The notes: generated by a model from the letters alone, not told the origin. Numbered from the stretch's first letter, positions 44,335-53,009 are shown. The stretch is DNA of 64,000 bases from Halogranum gelatinilyticum (GCF_900103715.1 NZ_FNHL01000009.1:1-64000), one strand, 5' to 3'. Translations and numbers: made by a program.

Positions 44335-45060
44335 ATGGAACTCACCTGGCACGGTCACTCCACCTGGTACGTCACCGTCGGCGAGACGTCGCTGCTCATC
44401 GACCCGTTCTTCGACAACCCGCACACGTCGCTGGACGTCGAGGAGATCGACGAGCCGGACTACGTGCTCCTGACACACGGCCACGCCGACCACGTCGCGC
44501 ACGCCCACAAGTTCAACGACGCGACGCTCGTGGCGACACCGGAACTCGTCGAGTACGCCAAGGAGAACTGGGGCTTCGAGGACGCCGTCGGCGGCATGGG
44601 GATGAACCTCGGCGGCACCGTCGAATGTGGCGACGCCTACGTCACGATGCACCGCGCCGACCACTCCAACGGCATCGAGACGGGCTACGGCACGAGTGCC
44701 GGGATGCCCGCCGGCTACGTCATCAGCGACACGGTCCCGACGCAGGCCGCAGACGACGAGTCGACGACCTTCTACCACGCCGGCGACACCGGTCTCATGA
44801 CCGAGATGCGTGAGGTCATCGGCCCGTATCTGGAGCCTGACGCCGCCGCGCTGCCCGTCGGTGACCACTTCACGATGGGTCCGTGGCAGGCCGCCATCGC
44901 CGCCGACTGGCTCGGCGTCGACCACGTCTTCCCGATGCACTACGACACCTTCCCGCCCATCGAGATCGACATGGAGGACTTCGAGCGCGAACTCGACGCG
45001 ACGGGTGCGGCCGCCGAACTCCACGCACTCGACGGCGACGAGACGTTCACGCTGGAGTAG
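44335..45060 (+). CDS. UlaG-like metal-dependent hydrolase (metallo-beta-lactamase fold)
   Basis: 241 residues. The start [16 protein letters not shown] and the metal-binding [15 protein letters not shown] (HxHxDH type) identify the UlaG/YtkL branch; further ligands are His in MHRADHSNG and Asp/His in [12 protein letters not shown]. Members act on lactones or N-acyl derivatives. The start at 44335 is the family start; a TATA-like TTTATC lies about 30-35 bases upstream. A T6 run follows the gene. Confidence 0.9.
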   Translation: MELTWHGHSTWYVTVGETSLLIDPFFDNPHTSLDVEEIDEPDYVLLTHGHADHVAHAHKFNDATLVATPELVEYAKENWGFEDAVGGMGMNLGGTVECGDAYVTMHRADHSNGIETGYGTSAGMPAGYVISDTVPTQAADDESTTFYHAGDTGLMTEMREVIGPYLEPDAAALPVGDHFTMGPWQAAIAADWLGVDHVFPMHYDTFPPIEIDMEDFERELDATGAAAELHALDGDETFTLE

Positions 45061-45078
45061 TCGCGCCGACCGGGCCGC

Positions 45079-45084
45079 TTTTTT
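45079..45084 (+). terminator. U-run terminator after UlaG-like gene
   Basis: A T6 run 19 bases after the stop, preceded by G+C-rich sequence, is the usual archaeal termination signal. Confidence 0.5.
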
Positions 45085-45179
45085 CGACGCTCGCGTCCGC
45101 GGTGGCCGCCGCAGTGGCCGACGCAGTGAGCACCGATTGGGTTAGCTTTAGGATGGTTGCATCCCACCGTTCGAGTGCA

Positions 45180-45578
45180 ATGAGCGACATCGAGACCACC
45201 ACCGTCAGTGAGGAAGGATATGCGTGTACGAGTCAGGTCGGCGACTTCGATATGGCCATCGACGCCACGGACGAGACCGGCCCGAACCCGAACGCCGCGC
45301 TCGTCGCGACCTATGCGTCCTGTTTCCTGCCCGCCTTCCGCGTCGGCGGCCAGCAGCGTGGCGAGGACGACCTCGGAAAGCTCCAGATCGACGCGAGTGC
45401 CGACCTCGACGACGACGACGACCTCGAGGCCATCCGCTTCGACATCTACGTCGAGGCCGACCTCTCGGACGACGAACTCGGCGAGATCGTCACCCGCGCC
45501 GAGGACATCTGCCACGTCCACAGCGCGCTCCGCGACGGTCTCCACGCCGACATCACCGTCCACGGCGGCGCGTTCTAA
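45180..45578 (+). CDS. OsmC-family protein
   Basis: 132 residues. The central FDMAIDATDETGPNPNAALV and TYASCFLPAFRVGG contain the first redox cysteine, and the second lies in AEDICHVHSALRDGL, the two-cysteine pattern of OsmC/Ohr peroxidases that reduce organic hydroperoxides. The stretch of five Asp in the middle is a halophilic addition. It is a single-gene unit followed by a T6 run at 45599-45604. Confidence 0.9.
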   Translation: MSDIETTTVSEEGYACTSQVGDFDMAIDATDETGPNPNAALVATYASCFLPAFRVGGQQRGEDDLGKLQIDASADLDDDDDLEAIRFDIYVEADLSDDELGEIVTRAEDICHVHSALRDGLHADITVHGGAF

Positions 45579-45598
45579 GCGTTCCCAACCGACTCCCG

Positions 45599-45604
45599 TT
45601 TTTT
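45599..45604 (+). terminator. U-run terminator after OsmC gene
   Basis: A T6 run 21 bases downstream of the OsmC stop, following CGACTCCCG. Confidence 0.5.
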
Positions 45605-45768
45605 GACACTCCGCTCCGCAGTGGCGACGCCGGACGCCGCTCACCGGCCGTGCCGGGCTTTAGCGGCTGTCGACCACGGATGGTCCGAAACGCCCCTTAT
45701 ACACCTATTGTTGACTATATTCATCTATGCATGAGGTTATATGTGGTCCGCGACACTGACTCGGTATC

Positions 45769-45948
45769 ATGAGTTTCAAACTGAGCTGTCTCTGTGACTG
45801 CGGGTTCGTCGCACGCGGTGCCGATCGGGTCGAGGTTGGGGCGGCGGTGCGGACGCATCTCGACGAGGAACACCAACTGCCCGCGGACCCCTCCGAACTG
45901 GCTGCCTGTGCACTACCGGCGTACGCTGCACATCCCACGCAGACCTGA
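45769..45948 (+). CDS. DUF1059-like small protein, 59 aa
   Basis: A 59-codon frame beginning MSFKLSCLCDCGFVARGADR. The pattern C-x-C-x-CGF...GAD..EV...V..HL.EEH resembles DUF1059, small proteins with a conserved Cys/Gly-rich start and a helix bearing His residues. An AT-rich tract (CCTTATACACC, TTATATG) precedes it. Its residues 45-59 are Ala-rich and less conserved in look. Function unknown. Confidence 0.62.
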   Translation: MSFKLSCLCDCGFVARGADRVEVGAAVRTHLDEEHQLPADPSELAACALPAYAAHPTQT

Positions 45949-46078
45949 CCGAGCTTCGGAGCAACGGCATCGGTGCCGACCGACACGGCCGAACGGCAGA
46001 ACAGTCTCGCCGCCGACAGCGACGCCTCAAGACCATAACCGCGTCCCGACCGTCGCACCGCTCGGCGGTCGGTCCTAG

Positions 46079-46084
46079 AAAAAA
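46079..46084 (-). terminator. U-run terminator of the 42-aa gene
   Basis: On the minus strand a T6 run lies 21 bases after the stop of the 42-aa gene. Confidence 0.4.
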
Positions 46085-46105
46085 GCAGTCCGCGTTTCTC
46101 CGTGA

Positions 46106-46234
46106 CTACCGCCGGTAGCTTCGGTATGTCATGGCCTGTCCGTCGACGATGACGACCTCTCGCTCCTCCGGGTCGTGCGTTGGTTTGGCGGCCAGTTCAT
46201 CACGGAAGCGGTACGGCGTGTCACGGTCTTCCAT
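46106..46234 (-). CDS. Small protein, 42 aa
   Basis: A 42-codon frame MEDRDTPYRFRDELAAKPTH followed by DPEEREVVIVDGQAMTYRSY and two Arg. It has a strong TATA box (TTTATTATAT) 20-29 bases before the ATG and a U-run after the stop, so it is a complete transcription unit. It is hydrophilic, without Cys or membrane helix. I do not recognise it. Confidence 0.62.
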   Translation of the reverse strand: MEDRDTPYRFRDELAAKPTHDPEEREVVIVDGQAMTYRSYRR

Positions 46235-46253
46235 ACCACACCTCGGGAAGGCG

Positions 46254-46263
46254 ATATAATAAA
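46254..46263 (-). promoter_or_regulatory. TATA box of the 42-aa gene
   Basis: On the minus strand TTTATTATAT lies 20-29 bases before the ATG at 46234; it is one of the clearest TATA boxes in the window. Confidence 0.55.
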
Positions 46264-46396
46264 CACTCCGTCAGACAGCTAACAATCTGTTGACAGTCTC
46301 GGGTGTGGCCGACAGACGGAGCTTCTGACCGGATTGGCGGCCGTGCGGGAGGGCGAGGGCCTCGGGTCGACAGCGTCGGTCCGCGGTGTGCGGCGT

Positions 46397-47227
46397 CTAT
46401 CGTCGTGGACCGTCGTAGCGGCCCATGCCCGCGTGGAGTTGGCCGTCGAGGACGGTCCACCCCTGTCGGTCCGCGGTGAAGGTCGTCGCCGTCGTGCTCG
46501 ATTCGAAAGCGTTGAAACTGTTCGAGAGGCCGAACCCCCACTCGTTCCAGCCCTCGAACCGGACCTCACCGAGCGTGACCGTCGCCGGCGTCTCGCTCTC
46601 GTACGTCACCGACGCCACGCTGGAGAACGACATACAGACGTCCGTCGCCGTCCACGGGTCGCGGCAGTCGACCGACGTCACGTTGTCGACCGGTGCGAGG
46701 AACGACCCGTTGCCGATGGGATACCGAGTCTCGATGTCGTGGTCGACGGTCACCTGCCAGCCGACCGAGTAGCTCGTCGGTTCCGGGACGAGCCGCCGGT
46801 TCGTCATGTTCTCCGGCACCTCGTCAGCGTCGATGATCCGTCGGTCGATGACCGACCCGTTGGAGGCGTAGGTCCAGAGAGTGTAGCGGTCTTCGCCAAC
46901 CAACCGGTCGGTGTGCAAGCGCAGCATCGGGCCGTGCGGCGTCTCGACGACTGCCGTATCCCAGTCGGTGATCCGGTTCCCCGCGTCGTCGTAGAGCCAC
47001 AGCTCCGAGAGGGGGTCCGCTCCGACGTCGTCGCCGACGGGGAACGGGAGCAGTACCGTCGCGTTCTCGACGGTGCTGTTCGTGCTGACTGTCGTCGTAT
47101 ACGAGTAGGTGGTGTAGTGGCTGTACATGAACCCCGGCGGGGCGACCACGAGCATGAACAGGGTGAGCGGCGTGAGGACGACGACTGCGGCGACCGCGAC
47201 GACGAGAAGCCGCTTCGAGGAGACCAT
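46397..47227 (-). CDS. Membrane-anchored exported protein, hypothetical
   Basis: 276 residues. Starting at MVSSKRLLVVAVAAVVVLTP it has one N-terminal signal anchor and about 240 extracellular residues with several N-glycosylation sequons (NSTV, NATV, NGSV, NMTN, NGSF, NVTS). A Cys pair (DCRDPWTATDVC) may form a disulfide. The chosen start removes 14 residues of the longest frame that lack coding signs. No domain is recognised; it is monocistronic. Confidence 0.75.
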   Translation of the reverse strand: MVSSKRLLVVAVAAVVVLTPLTLFMLVVAPPGFMYSHYTTYSYTTTVSTNSTVENATVLLPFPVGDDVGADPLSELWLYDDAGNRITDWDTAVVETPHGPMLRLHTDRLVGEDRYTLWTYASNGSVIDRRIIDADEVPENMTNRRLVPEPTSYSVGWQVTVDHDIETRYPIGNGSFLAPVDNVTSVDCRDPWTATDVCMSFSSVASVTYESETPATVTLGEVRFEGWNEWGFGLSNSFNAFESSTTATTFTADRQGWTVLDGQLHAGMGRYDGPRR

Positions 47228-47338
47228 ACCGTCTAGACGCTCTTCTCGGAGAAATACTCCGCATATCACGGGATACCACGCCGCCTGCTGGCGTCCGTCG
47301 GAGCGTGACCGACGGCCGCCCGGACGATATTTCGTCGC

Positions 47339-47932
47339 TCAGTCGTCGGCCGCGGCGACCTCGCCGTGGTGGATGTCGGTCCCGAGCAGGTCGAGGAAGC
47401 CCGCGATCCACTCGGGGTGGTCGGGCCACGCCTGGCCCGTGACGAGGTTTCTGTCCGTCACGACGCCGTCGACCCACGAACAGCCCGCGGCGGTGACCTC
47501 GGCCTGGACCGCGGGATACGCCGTCAGCTCGTAGCCGTCGAGGACGCCCGCGGCGGCGAGAATCTGCGGCCCGTGACAGATGGACGCGACGGGCTTCTCC
47601 GCGTCGAAGAAGTGTCGGACCATGTCGAGCACCTCGTCGTAGGTGCGGAGATACTCCGGGGCGCGGCCGCCGGGGACGACGAGCGCGTCGTAGTCGGCGG
47701 GGTCGACCTCGGCGAACGTCGCGTTCAACTCGAAGTCGTGACCGCGCGTTTCGAGGTAGGTCTGGTCGCCGCGGAAGTCGTGGACGGCGGTCTTTACTTT
47801 GTCTCCGGCCGCGCGCTCGGGACAGACGGCGTGGACCTCGTGGCCGACGGCCTGGAGTGCTTGGAAGGGAACCATAATCTCGTAGTCCTCGCCGAAGTCG
47901 CCGACGAGCATGAGGATCTTCTTGCCTGGCAT
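47339..47932 (-). CDS. DJ-1/PfpI-family protein
   Basis: 197 residues of the class I glutamine amidotransferase-like fold: [20 protein letters not shown] with the acidic residue near 15, the nucleophile elbow [15 protein letters not shown] with the reactive Cys (about 117), and [14 protein letters not shown] near the end. Members are proteases, deglycases or chaperones acting under oxidative or carbonyl stress. The start at 47932 is the family start; an upstream ATG adds six residues. Confidence 0.9.
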   Translation of the reverse strand: MPGKKILMLVGDFGEDYEIMVPFQALQAVGHEVHAVCPERAAGDKVKTAVHDFRGDQTYLETRGHDFELNATFAEVDPADYDALVVPGGRAPEYLRTYDEVLDMVRHFFDAEKPVASICHGPQILAAAGVLDGYELTAYPAVQAEVTAAGCSWVDGVVTDRNLVTGQAWPDHPEWIAGFLDLLGTDIHHGEVAAADD

Positions 47933-48042
47933 AGCGACTAGATATCTCATTCAGAAACGATAATGGTTTCTCAGGTCGCGGCCGTTCGGTCGCTGGTGAA
48001 CCAATCAATCGTCGCCGACCGCGTCCGTCGCGAGCGACCCGC

Positions 48043-48831
48043 TCAGTCGTCGCCGTCCAGCACGCGGTCGATGGCGGCGATGGAGTCCAACACGTAGTCC
48101 GGCTCGATAGCCGAGTTCGCCAGCGCGGCCTCGTCGGTGACGCCGGTCCGGACGAGCACCGTCGTCATCCCCGCGCTGGCACCGAGCGCGATGTCGGTGT
48201 CGAGACGGTCGCCGACGACGAGGCAGTCCGCGGGGTCGACGCCGAGGAAATCCAAGGCTAGCTCGCGGGCGTACTCGTCGGGCTTGCCGAGCACGCGGTC
48301 GGGGTCGCGGCCGACGACGCCCGCGACGGCGCGGATGATGGCCCCCGACCCCGGAATCAGTCCCTGGTCGGTCGGGATGGTCACGTCGGGGTCGGTGCCG
48401 AGAAACGTCACCCCGCCGTCGAGCGCGCGGTGTGCCCGCGTCAGCTGGTCGTAGTGGAAGTCCCGGTCGATGGAGACGACGACCGCCTCGGCGGCGTCGG
48501 GGTCGTCGACGACAGACAGGTCGGCGTCGTCGAGCTGGGTGCGGAAGCCGGACTCGCCGACGAGAAAGAGGTCGTCGCGGGCGTGGAACTCGCGGAGATA
48601 CTCGACCGTGACGGTGCCGGAGGTCATCACCTCGTCGGCGTCGACCGCCAGCCCCGCCCGCTCGAAGCGGTCGACGTAGGCCGCCGGTGGCTTCGTCGGG
48701 TTGTTCGAGAGGAACAGTCGTCGAAGCCCCGCGTCGGCGAGGCTGTCGAGCGCGTCGGCCGCGCCCGGCAGCTGTGTGTCGCCGCGGACGACCGTGCCGT
48801 CGACGTCGAGGATGACACCGCGATAACTCAT
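48043..48831 (-). CDS. HAD-IIA family hydrolase (NagD-like)
   Basis: 262 residues. Motif I is GVILDVDGTVVRG with Asp nucleophile and acid, motif II is LRRLFLSNNPTKPP, a C2 cap occupies about 70-175 and motifs III/IV are GKPDEYARELALDFLG and VVGDRLDTDIALG. This is the p-nitrophenylphosphatase/NagD group that dephosphorylates sugar phosphates, glycerol 1- or 2-phosphoglycolate type substrates. It is divergent from the pterin operon, 128 bases away. Confidence 0.9.
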   Translation of the reverse strand: MSYRGVILDVDGTVVRGDTQLPGAADALDSLADAGLRRLFLSNNPTKPPAAYVDRFERAGLAVDADEVMTSGTVTVEYLREFHARDDLFLVGESGFRTQLDDADLSVVDDPDAAEAVVVSIDRDFHYDQLTRAHRALDGGVTFLGTDPDVTIPTDQGLIPGSGAIIRAVAGVVGRDPDRVLGKPDEYARELALDFLGVDPADCLVVGDRLDTDIALGASAGMTTVLVRTGVTDEAALANSAIEPDYVLDSIAAIDRVLDGDD

Positions 48832-48959
48832 TGGCGGCGGTAGGGCGGGGGACGGATTGAAGCTCCCGGTCGTGTCGGGGCCGTCGGCCACCGGTCGAGC
48901 GGCGTCTGGGACTTCGGCGAACCAAAGAACGAATAGTACGCCCTCCTGAGGAGGGGGTA

Positions 48960-49742
48960 GTGACGAACACGCAGCTCACACACATCCAGATCGACAACTA
49001 CGGGCCGTGGACCGTAACGCCGGAACCGCGCCGCGAGATGGACCTCCAGACGCTCCAGTCGCGACTCTTCGCTGACCTCGCACAGTTCGTCGGCAACCGC
49101 GGCGGCTACGTCTTCTTCACCCGCTTCGACAACATGGTCGCGGTGACGAACGGGCTGGACCGCACTGACCACGAACTCCTGCAGGAGTCCGTCGGCAACC
49201 GCTATCCGGTCACCCTGAGCCTCGGCGTCGGCGTCGACGAGATACCCGTCGAGGCACTCGAAACCGCGACGGCGGGGGTGCAGGCAGCCGGAAGCGCGCA
49301 GGACGCCGAGCGGACCGAAGTCCTCGCCGGAGAGTTCCATACGGGGCAGGCCGCCGACGACCTCCACATCGCGCACTTCGACGTCGATGACGCCACGGGC
49401 AAGTACACCGACCGGCTCAACGAGTTCGACACGTTCATTCAGATCGAACAGGGCTACGCCGCGCTGATGCGGTATATGCGCGAGGAGCACGGCGCGCTCT
49501 CCTTCTTCGTCGGCGGCGACAACATCATCGCCGTCTGTCCGGAGCTGTCGCCCGCCACGTACCAGGCCGCCATCGACGCCGTCGAGGCCGAGGTCGGCGT
49601 CGAACTGAAAGTCGGTGTCGGCACCGCACCCTCGCCACACGAGGCCGGGTTCGCGGCGAAACACGCCCTGGAGGACTGTCGGCACCGCGGCACCGCCGTC
49701 GAGTTCGCCGCGACCGACTCGCCGACGCTCTCGACTGACTGA
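48960..49742 (+). CDS. arfA: GTP cyclohydrolase IIa (archaeal GCH III)
   Basis: 260 residues with a GTG start. Two related halves each resemble a nucleotidyl-cyclase palm: LTHIQIDNYGPWTVTPEPRR and GGYVFFTRFDNMVAVTNG in the first, FDTFIQIEQGYAALMRYM and SFFVGGDNIIAVCPELS in the second. Archaeal GCH IIa opens GTP to the formamidopyrimidine that feeds riboflavin and F420. It leads a four-gene operon; the next gene starts one base after its stop. In this context it may also supply a pterin pathway. Confidence 0.92.
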   Translation: MTNTQLTHIQIDNYGPWTVTPEPRREMDLQTLQSRLFADLAQFVGNRGGYVFFTRFDNMVAVTNGLDRTDHELLQESVGNRYPVTLSLGVGVDEIPVEALETATAGVQAAGSAQDAERTEVLAGEFHTGQAADDLHIAHFDVDDATGKYTDRLNEFDTFIQIEQGYAALMRYMREEHGALSFFVGGDNIIAVCPELSPATYQAAIDAVEAEVGVELKVGVGTAPSPHEAGFAAKHALEDCRHRGTAVEFAATDSPTLSTD

Positions 49743-49743
49743 G

Positions 49744-50778
49744 ATGCCAGCACGCTCGCTCTACTTCACGGCACCCGAGGAAGTGGCCCTTCGCGAGCGG
49801 CCGGTTCCGACGCCCGGTGCCGACGAAGTCCGCGTCCAGACGACCGTCTCGGCGGTCAGCCCCGGTACGGAGCGGCTGCTCTACGAGGGCAACGCACCGT
49901 CGAACCTCCCCATCGACTCGTCGCTTCCGGCACTGTCGGGGACGTTCGAGTATCCCTTCACCTACGGCTACGCCGCCGTCGGCACCGTGACCGCCGTCGG
50001 CGACGACGTCGACGAGGCGTGGCTCGACCGCACCGTCTTCGCGTTCAACCCCCACGAGACGCACTTCCTCGCGGAGCCGGCCGACCTGCACGTCGTCCCC
50101 GACGGCTGTTCGCCCGAGACCGCCGCGCTCCTGCCGAACGTGGAGACGGCACTCAACTTCGTCATGGACGGCCGCCCGGTCGTCGGCGAACGCGTGGCCG
50201 TCTTCGGCCAGGGCGTCGTCGGCCTACTCACGACGGCCATCCTCTCGTCGTTCCCACTGGAGCAGCTGACGACGGTCGACACCGTCGCCGCCCGTCGCGA
50301 CCTCTCCCGGCAGTTCGGCGCGGACGAGAGCCTCACGCCCGCCGAGACCCGCGAACGGTTCGCGCTCGACCCGGCGACCAACGGCCACGCCGACGTCCCC
50401 CAGGGGACCGACCTGACCTACGAACTCTCGGGGAACCCCGAGGCACTCGACGACGCCATCGACGTGACGGGCTACGACGGCCGCGTCGTCGTCGGCTCGT
50501 GGTACGGCCGCAAGCGGGCCGACCTCGGTCTCGGCGGCCGCTTCCACCGCAGCCGCATCGACCTCCAGAGCAGTCAGGTGAGCACCATCGCCCCCGAGTT
50601 CCGCGGCCGGTGGACGACCGAGCGACGGTTCGAGACGGCCTGGGACTGGCTCTCTCGGCTCGACACCGACCGGCTCGTCACCGACCGGCTGCCGCTCTCG
50701 CGCGCGGCCGACGCCTACGACAGCCTCGGCTCCGACCGCGAGGGGACCGTGCAAATCCTCTTTACCTACGGGGAGTGA
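49744..50778 (+). CDS. MDR-family dehydrogenase lacking usual zinc ligands
   Basis: 344 residues. The GroES-like N-terminal domain (to about 130) has VSAVSPGTERLLYEG where zinc alcohol dehydrogenases carry the catalytic Cys, and no four-Cys lobe follows, so zinc binding is doubtful. The Rossmann part has VAVFGQGVVGLLTTAILSSF. This resembles the BchC-like/bi-domain branch of NAD(P)-dependent MDR reductases. Second gene of the operon, nine bases before the PTPS homologue; probably reduces or oxidises an intermediate of the same pathway. Confidence 0.85.
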   Translation: MPARSLYFTAPEEVALRERPVPTPGADEVRVQTTVSAVSPGTERLLYEGNAPSNLPIDSSLPALSGTFEYPFTYGYAAVGTVTAVGDDVDEAWLDRTVFAFNPHETHFLAEPADLHVVPDGCSPETAALLPNVETALNFVMDGRPVVGERVAVFGQGVVGLLTTAILSSFPLEQLTTVDTVAARRDLSRQFGADESLTPAETRERFALDPATNGHADVPQGTDLTYELSGNPEALDDAIDVTGYDGRVVVGSWYGRKRADLGLGGRFHRSRIDLQSSQVSTIAPEFRGRWTTERRFETAWDWLSRLDTDRLVTDRLPLSRAADAYDSLGSDREGTVQILFTYGE

Positions 50779-50787
50779 GTTCGGGTC

Positions 50788-51165
50788 ATGTACTCGGTCA
50801 CGGTCCGACGTTCCTTCGTCGCCCAACATTTCCTCACCGTCCCCGACCCCGGCCCGGAGGGCGAACTCCACTCGCATCACTTCACCGCCGAGGTCGGCTT
50901 CCACGGTCCCGAGTTGAACGAGTACGGCTATCTCGTCGACATCGACGACGTGAAAGACGCGATGGCGACCGTCATCGGCCGCTACCGCGACACGACGCTC
51001 AACGACCAGGACTCCTTCGCGGGGAAGAACCCCAGCGTCGAGCACTTCTCGCGGATTCTCTGTGAGGAGATCGTCGCCCACGCCGAACCCGAGGTACCGA
51101 CGAAGGCCTCCGTGAAGCTCTGGGAGGACGACGAGGCGTGGGCGCGCTACGAGACGTCGCTGTAG
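50788..51165 (+). CDS. 6-pyruvoyl-tetrahydropterin synthase family protein with Glu in place of Cys
   Basis: 125 residues. The zinc ligands are His14 (FVAQHFLTV), His28 and His30 (EGELHSHHF). Position 24, which holds the catalytic Cys in standard PTPS (C-x3-HxH), is Glu here, as in the PTPS-III type that cleaves the side chain of dihydroneopterin triphosphate to 6-hydroxymethyl-dihydropterin. The C-terminal PTKASVKLWEDDEAW has the conserved pterin-anchoring Glu. It lies between the MDR gene and a glycosyltransferase in a tight operon. Confidence 0.9.
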   Translation: MYSVTVRRSFVAQHFLTVPDPGPEGELHSHHFTAEVGFHGPELNEYGYLVDIDDVKDAMATVIGRYRDTTLNDQDSFAGKNPSVEHFSRILCEEIVAHAEPEVPTKASVKLWEDDEAWARYETSL

Positions 51166-52251
51166 ATGCACGTCGGTCTCGTCGTCTACGGCGACCTCGA
51201 CCGTCGCTCGGGCGGCTATCTCTACGACGCGGAACTCGTCGACCATCTGCGCGAGGCGGGCGACGAGGTGACGGTCTTCTCGCTCCCCGAGCGGCGCTAC
51301 GCGCGCTCGCTCGCCGACAACGCTGACCGGGAGTTCCGTCAGGAACTGCGACGGGCTGACCTCGACGTGCTCCTGCAGGACGAACTCTGCCACCCATCGT
51401 TGGCGTGGACGAACCGTCGGCTGCGTCGCAGCGGCTTCGAGACACCCATCGTCGCCATCGTCCACCATCTCCGGTCGGTCGAGCCGCGGACGGCGTGGCG
51501 CAACGACCTCTACCGCGCCGTCGAGCGTCGGTATCTGTCGACCGTCGACGGCTTCGTCTACAACAGCGAGACGACCCGCGAGACCGTCGCGAGACTGGCC
51601 GACCCCGACCCCGGCGTCGTCGCCTACCCCGCGGGCGACCGCTTCGACCGGTTCGGCCGAACGCCCACCCCGGACCAGGTCCGCGAGCGAGCGAGCGAGG
51701 GACCGCTGCGGCTCGTCGCGCTCGGCTCCGTCACCCCGCGGAAGGGGCTGGACACGCTCGTCGAAGGGCTGGCACGGACGGACGGCGGCTGGGAGCTGAC
51801 CGTCGTCGGCGACGACACGGTCGACCCGGACTACGCGTTGCGGCTCCGCACGCTCGTCGCATCGCTCGGTCTCGTCGAGGACGTGACGTTCACCGGTCGG
51901 CTCCCCGACGACGAACTCGTGACCGTCCTCGAACGGAGCCATCTCCTCGCGATGCCCTCACAGTACGAGGGGTTCGGCATCGCCTACGTCGAGGGGATGG
52001 CCTTCGGACTCCCCGCGTTGGCCTCGACGGCCGGTGGCGCGGCCGAACTCGTCACCGACCGCGTCAACGGTCTGCTGGTCGACCCGGGCGACGCGAGCAG
52101 CGTCGTCGACGCGGTCGCCCCGCTGTGTCGCAACCGTGAGCGACTCGCCCGGCTGAGCGTCGCTGCACTCGAAACCGCACAGACGCATCCGACGTGGGCC
52201 GAGACCGCTGCGCGGATTCGGGGGTTTCTCGCCGCCGTCGTCGCGGAGTGA
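51166..52251 (+). CDS. Glycosyltransferase family 4 protein
   Basis: 361 residues with GT-B fold. The donor-binding half has LRLVALGSVTPRKGLDTLVE (about 182-201), VTFTGRLPDDELVTVLERSH and SQYEGFGIAYVEGMAFGLP with the EX7E motif (about 268-280), typical of GT4. Its start codon directly follows the PTPS stop with no gap. Co-translation with three pterin-type genes suggests the acceptor is a small molecule such as a pterin, but export polysaccharide or lipid acceptors are not excluded. Confidence 0.9.
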   Translation: MHVGLVVYGDLDRRSGGYLYDAELVDHLREAGDEVTVFSLPERRYARSLADNADREFRQELRRADLDVLLQDELCHPSLAWTNRRLRRSGFETPIVAIVHHLRSVEPRTAWRNDLYRAVERRYLSTVDGFVYNSETTRETVARLADPDPGVVAYPAGDRFDRFGRTPTPDQVRERASEGPLRLVALGSVTPRKGLDTLVEGLARTDGGWELTVVGDDTVDPDYALRLRTLVASLGLVEDVTFTGRLPDDELVTVLERSHLLAMPSQYEGFGIAYVEGMAFGLPALASTAGGAAELVTDRVNGLLVDPGDASSVVDAVAPLCRNRERLARLSVAALETAQTHPTWAETAARIRGFLAAVVAE

Positions 52252-52512
52252 CGGCCGTCGTCTGCGGACTCCTCGGGGAGACGCTCCACCAAACCGGTCC
52301 TCACGACCGAACAGCCGACCAATGAGGTTTCTGACTGGAAATCCAGAGAGTGTTCGAGAAAGACGTTGGACTGGACGATAGTGCTCGCACAGACCGGGCT
52401 CTCAACGAGGCTCGCGCGGACCGCGCCTGCCGACGCGAACGGCCAAGCGGCCGGGCGGCCGTGCGTGGCACACGCTGGGTGGTCCCTCTCGGCCGACCCG
52501 AGTCGAGACCGG

Positions 52513-52803
52513 CTACCCTGTCGCCTGCCCGGTCTGGATCTGGTTCTCCCAGTCGCGTCGTTCGTCGAGTTTCTGTCGGCCGAGATGAGTCAGCTGGTAG
52601 TAGTTGGTGCGGCGGTCCAGCCGCCCCTTCTCGACGTAGCCGTTGTCGACGAGATGGTCGAGGTTGGGATACAGCCGACCGTGCTTGATCTCGCCGCCGA
52701 AGTCGCGTTCGAACCGCTCTTTCACTTCTTGGCCAGAGGGTCGTTCGAGACCGCTGATGACGTACAGGAGGTCACGTTGGAACCCAGTGAGGTCGAACAA
52801 CAT
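52513..52803 (-). CDS. PadR-family transcriptional regulator
   Basis: 96 residues, a compact winged helix. MLFDLTGFQRDLLYVISGLE leads to PSGQEVKERFERDFGGEIKH and the strand-turn GRLYPNLDHLVDNGYVEKG, as in PadR. The start at 52803 fits the family; seven extra codons upstream belong to the operator region. A 19-bp imperfect palindrome overlaps the promoter, consistent with autoregulation. Effectors of PadR proteins are often phenolics or membrane stress; none is indicated here. Confidence 0.88.
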   Translation of the reverse strand: MLFDLTGFQRDLLYVISGLERPSGQEVKERFERDFGGEIKHGRLYPNLDHLVDNGYVEKGRLDRRTNYYQLTHLGRQKLDERRDWENQIQTGQATG

Positions 52804-52813
52804 CCCCGTATAG

Positions 52814-52832
52814 TATGTCGTCAAACAACATA
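52814..52832 (-). promoter_or_regulatory. Palindromic operator of PadR gene
   Basis: TATGTCGT-3 nt-ACAACATA is an inverted repeat with one mismatch, 11-29 bases upstream of the PadR start. The flanks are AT-rich (ATATATCC, TTTTTGACAAT), and the site also lies between this gene and the ferredoxin gene. Confidence 0.45.
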
Positions 52833-52977
52833 GTTATTGTCAAAAATTACATATATCCGGAGAGTCTGGAAGATGGAAGCGACGTGGGCCGTTCTCTCGG
52901 GACGACGCCCCCCGAGAGGGTCGTCGTTTCGACACCCTGCCGACACGTTACTGGCGTTCACGTTACCGAAAGCGTGA

Positions 52978-52985
52978 GGGTTTAC
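52978..52985 (+). promoter_or_regulatory. TATA-like box of J-domain ferredoxin gene
   Basis: GGGTTTAC lies 25-32 bases before the GTG at 53010 and supports that start as leaderless. Confidence 0.45.
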
Positions 52986-53009
52986 CGCTCGGAGTCCTTG
53001 CCTCGCCGT

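Noticed and set aside
52252-52512. A hidden gene between the glycosyltransferase and the PadR gene
   Set aside because: Frames on both strands are broken or Arg/Pro-rich shadows; only weak G+C-rich inverted repeats are seen, so it is treated as non-coding.
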